5,669 bases of DNA from Croceicoccus sp. Its GTDB lineage: Bacteria > Pseudomonadota > Alphaproteobacteria > Sphingomonadales > Sphingomonadaceae. The first letter of the stretch is position 1, and each line of letters starts with the position of its first letter. This document shows, piece after piece, positions 5,241 through 5,669 of this stretch. The notes under the pieces were generated by a model that was not told the origin of the DNA, did not search any database, and saw only the letters and a program-made list of their open reading frames with translations. The DNA lies in the NCBI GenBank assembly GCA_029936705.1, contig JAPYSD010000259.1:1-5669 (forward strand), given 5' to 3'. The position numbers and the translations under genes were made by a program.

Positions 5241-5669
5241 TGGCGGGGCTCTCCAAATCCCGAATTGCGGCGTTCGAGCAATGTCCGCGTCGGCTCTGGC
5301 TTCAGGTCCATCGCCGCGATCTTGCCGAATGGGGCGAGGGAGCCGAAGCGCTGTTCGCCATCGGCAACGAAGTGGGCGAGGTGGCCTGTGCGCTGCATCC
5401 CGGTGGCATCATGATCGAGGCCGAGCCGGACCTGGCTGCAGCGCTGGAAACCACTGCGCGCCTGATCGCAGAGGACCATCCAGGCCCTCTTTTCGAGGCG
5501 ACCTTCATGCACCGCGGCGTGCTCGTCAGGGTCGATGTGATGGAACGGCTGCCGGATGGTGGCTGGCATGTCGCGGAAGTGAAGAGCTCGACCGCGCCGA
5601 AGGACTACCATGTGGGCGATCTTGCGACGCAGGTCTGGGTCCTGCAGGGCTGCGGCATCGATGTTAGGT
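5240..5669 (+). CDS. DUF2779 / Cas4-like PD-(D/E)XK nuclease, 3' end outside window
   Basis: ATG 5240 opens a frame running past the right edge (143 codons seen). It begins LSKSRIAAFEQCPRRLWLQV (residues 4-23), the hallmark start of DUF2779 and Cas4/RecB-type nucleases, including the lone Cys15 that in Cas4 is one of four iron-sulfur ligands. It continues with IGNEVGEVA (41-49) and HPGGIMIE (53-60), both typical of DUF2779. The nuclease core follows: FEATF (85-89), RVDV with D99, then AEVKSS with E113 and K115 (the D...ExK signature), and Q131 of a following Q-motif. DUF2779 proteins are usually about 500 residues with a second domain after this one, so most of the gene is outside the window. 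The family is expected to cut DNA in a metal-dependent way, but its biological role is unsettled. The TGATG overlap couples it to the upstream membrane protein. A long ORF in another frame (5074-5667) is a shadow of it. Confidence 0.85.
   Translation, partial: MAGLSKSRIAAFEQCPRRLWLQVHRRDLAEWGEGAEALFAIGNEVGEVACALHPGGIMIEAEPDLAAALETTARLIAEDHPGPLFEATFMHRGVLVRVDVMERLPDGGWHVAEVKSSTAPKDYHVGDLATQVWVLQGCGIDVR

Noticed and set aside
5074..5667. 197-codon plus-strand ORF at the right edge
   Set aside because: Its translation is Arg/Gly/Ser-rich with no family pattern, while the frame starting at 5240 gives a clear DUF2779/Cas4-like sequence.
1..5669. CRISPR array, tRNA, rRNA or insertion sequence
   Set aside because: I looked for regularly spaced repeats, cloverleaf-like segments and terminal inverted repeats with transposase frames and saw none.

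Overview
The window reads as a GC-rich, densely coding stretch of an alphaproteobacterium. The style of the ParD/ParE pair, the SRAP protein and the PD-(D/E)XK protein suggests Sphingomonadales (Sphingomonas, Sphingobium or Novosphingobium type). That placement rests on remembered family resemblance, not on a search. No rRNA, tRNA, CRISPR array, transposase or integrase is visible.

Layout, left to right. (a) The 5'-truncated end of a hipA-type Ser/Thr kinase toxin gene (+ strand), followed by a gene-poor gap of about 370 bases with a doubtful 55-codon ORF and a perfect 17-base hairpin. (b) A two-gene + strand unit: a nucleotidyltransferase-fold protein (VGGGAV...DFD) overlapping a 60-residue basic protein, then a possible terminator. 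(c) An SRAP (YedK/HMCES-like) DNA-repair protein whose usual initiator Met before the catalytic Cys is an ATC codon. (d) Convergent to it, a 308-residue - strand protein with a coiled coil and two repeats resembling the HARP module of SMARCAL1-like helicases, but no helicase domain. (e) A - strand parD-parE operon in which parD is intact but parE has an in-frame TGA at codon 4. (f) Divergent from parD, a + strand pair: a single-pass membrane protein translationally coupled (TGATG) to a DUF2779/Cas4-like PD-(D/E)XK nuclease that runs off the end.

The genes do not form one pathway. Together (two toxin-antitoxin loci, an NTase pair, an abasic-site protein, a HARP-like protein and a RecB/Cas4-fold nuclease) they look like an accessory island enriched in stress, DNA-damage and defence-type functions. 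The points most worth following are the parE nonsense codon, the missing SRAP start Met, an 11-bp inverted repeat that could hide the start codon of the membrane protein, the double HARP-like protein, and the NTase/60-residue pair as a possible two-component system.
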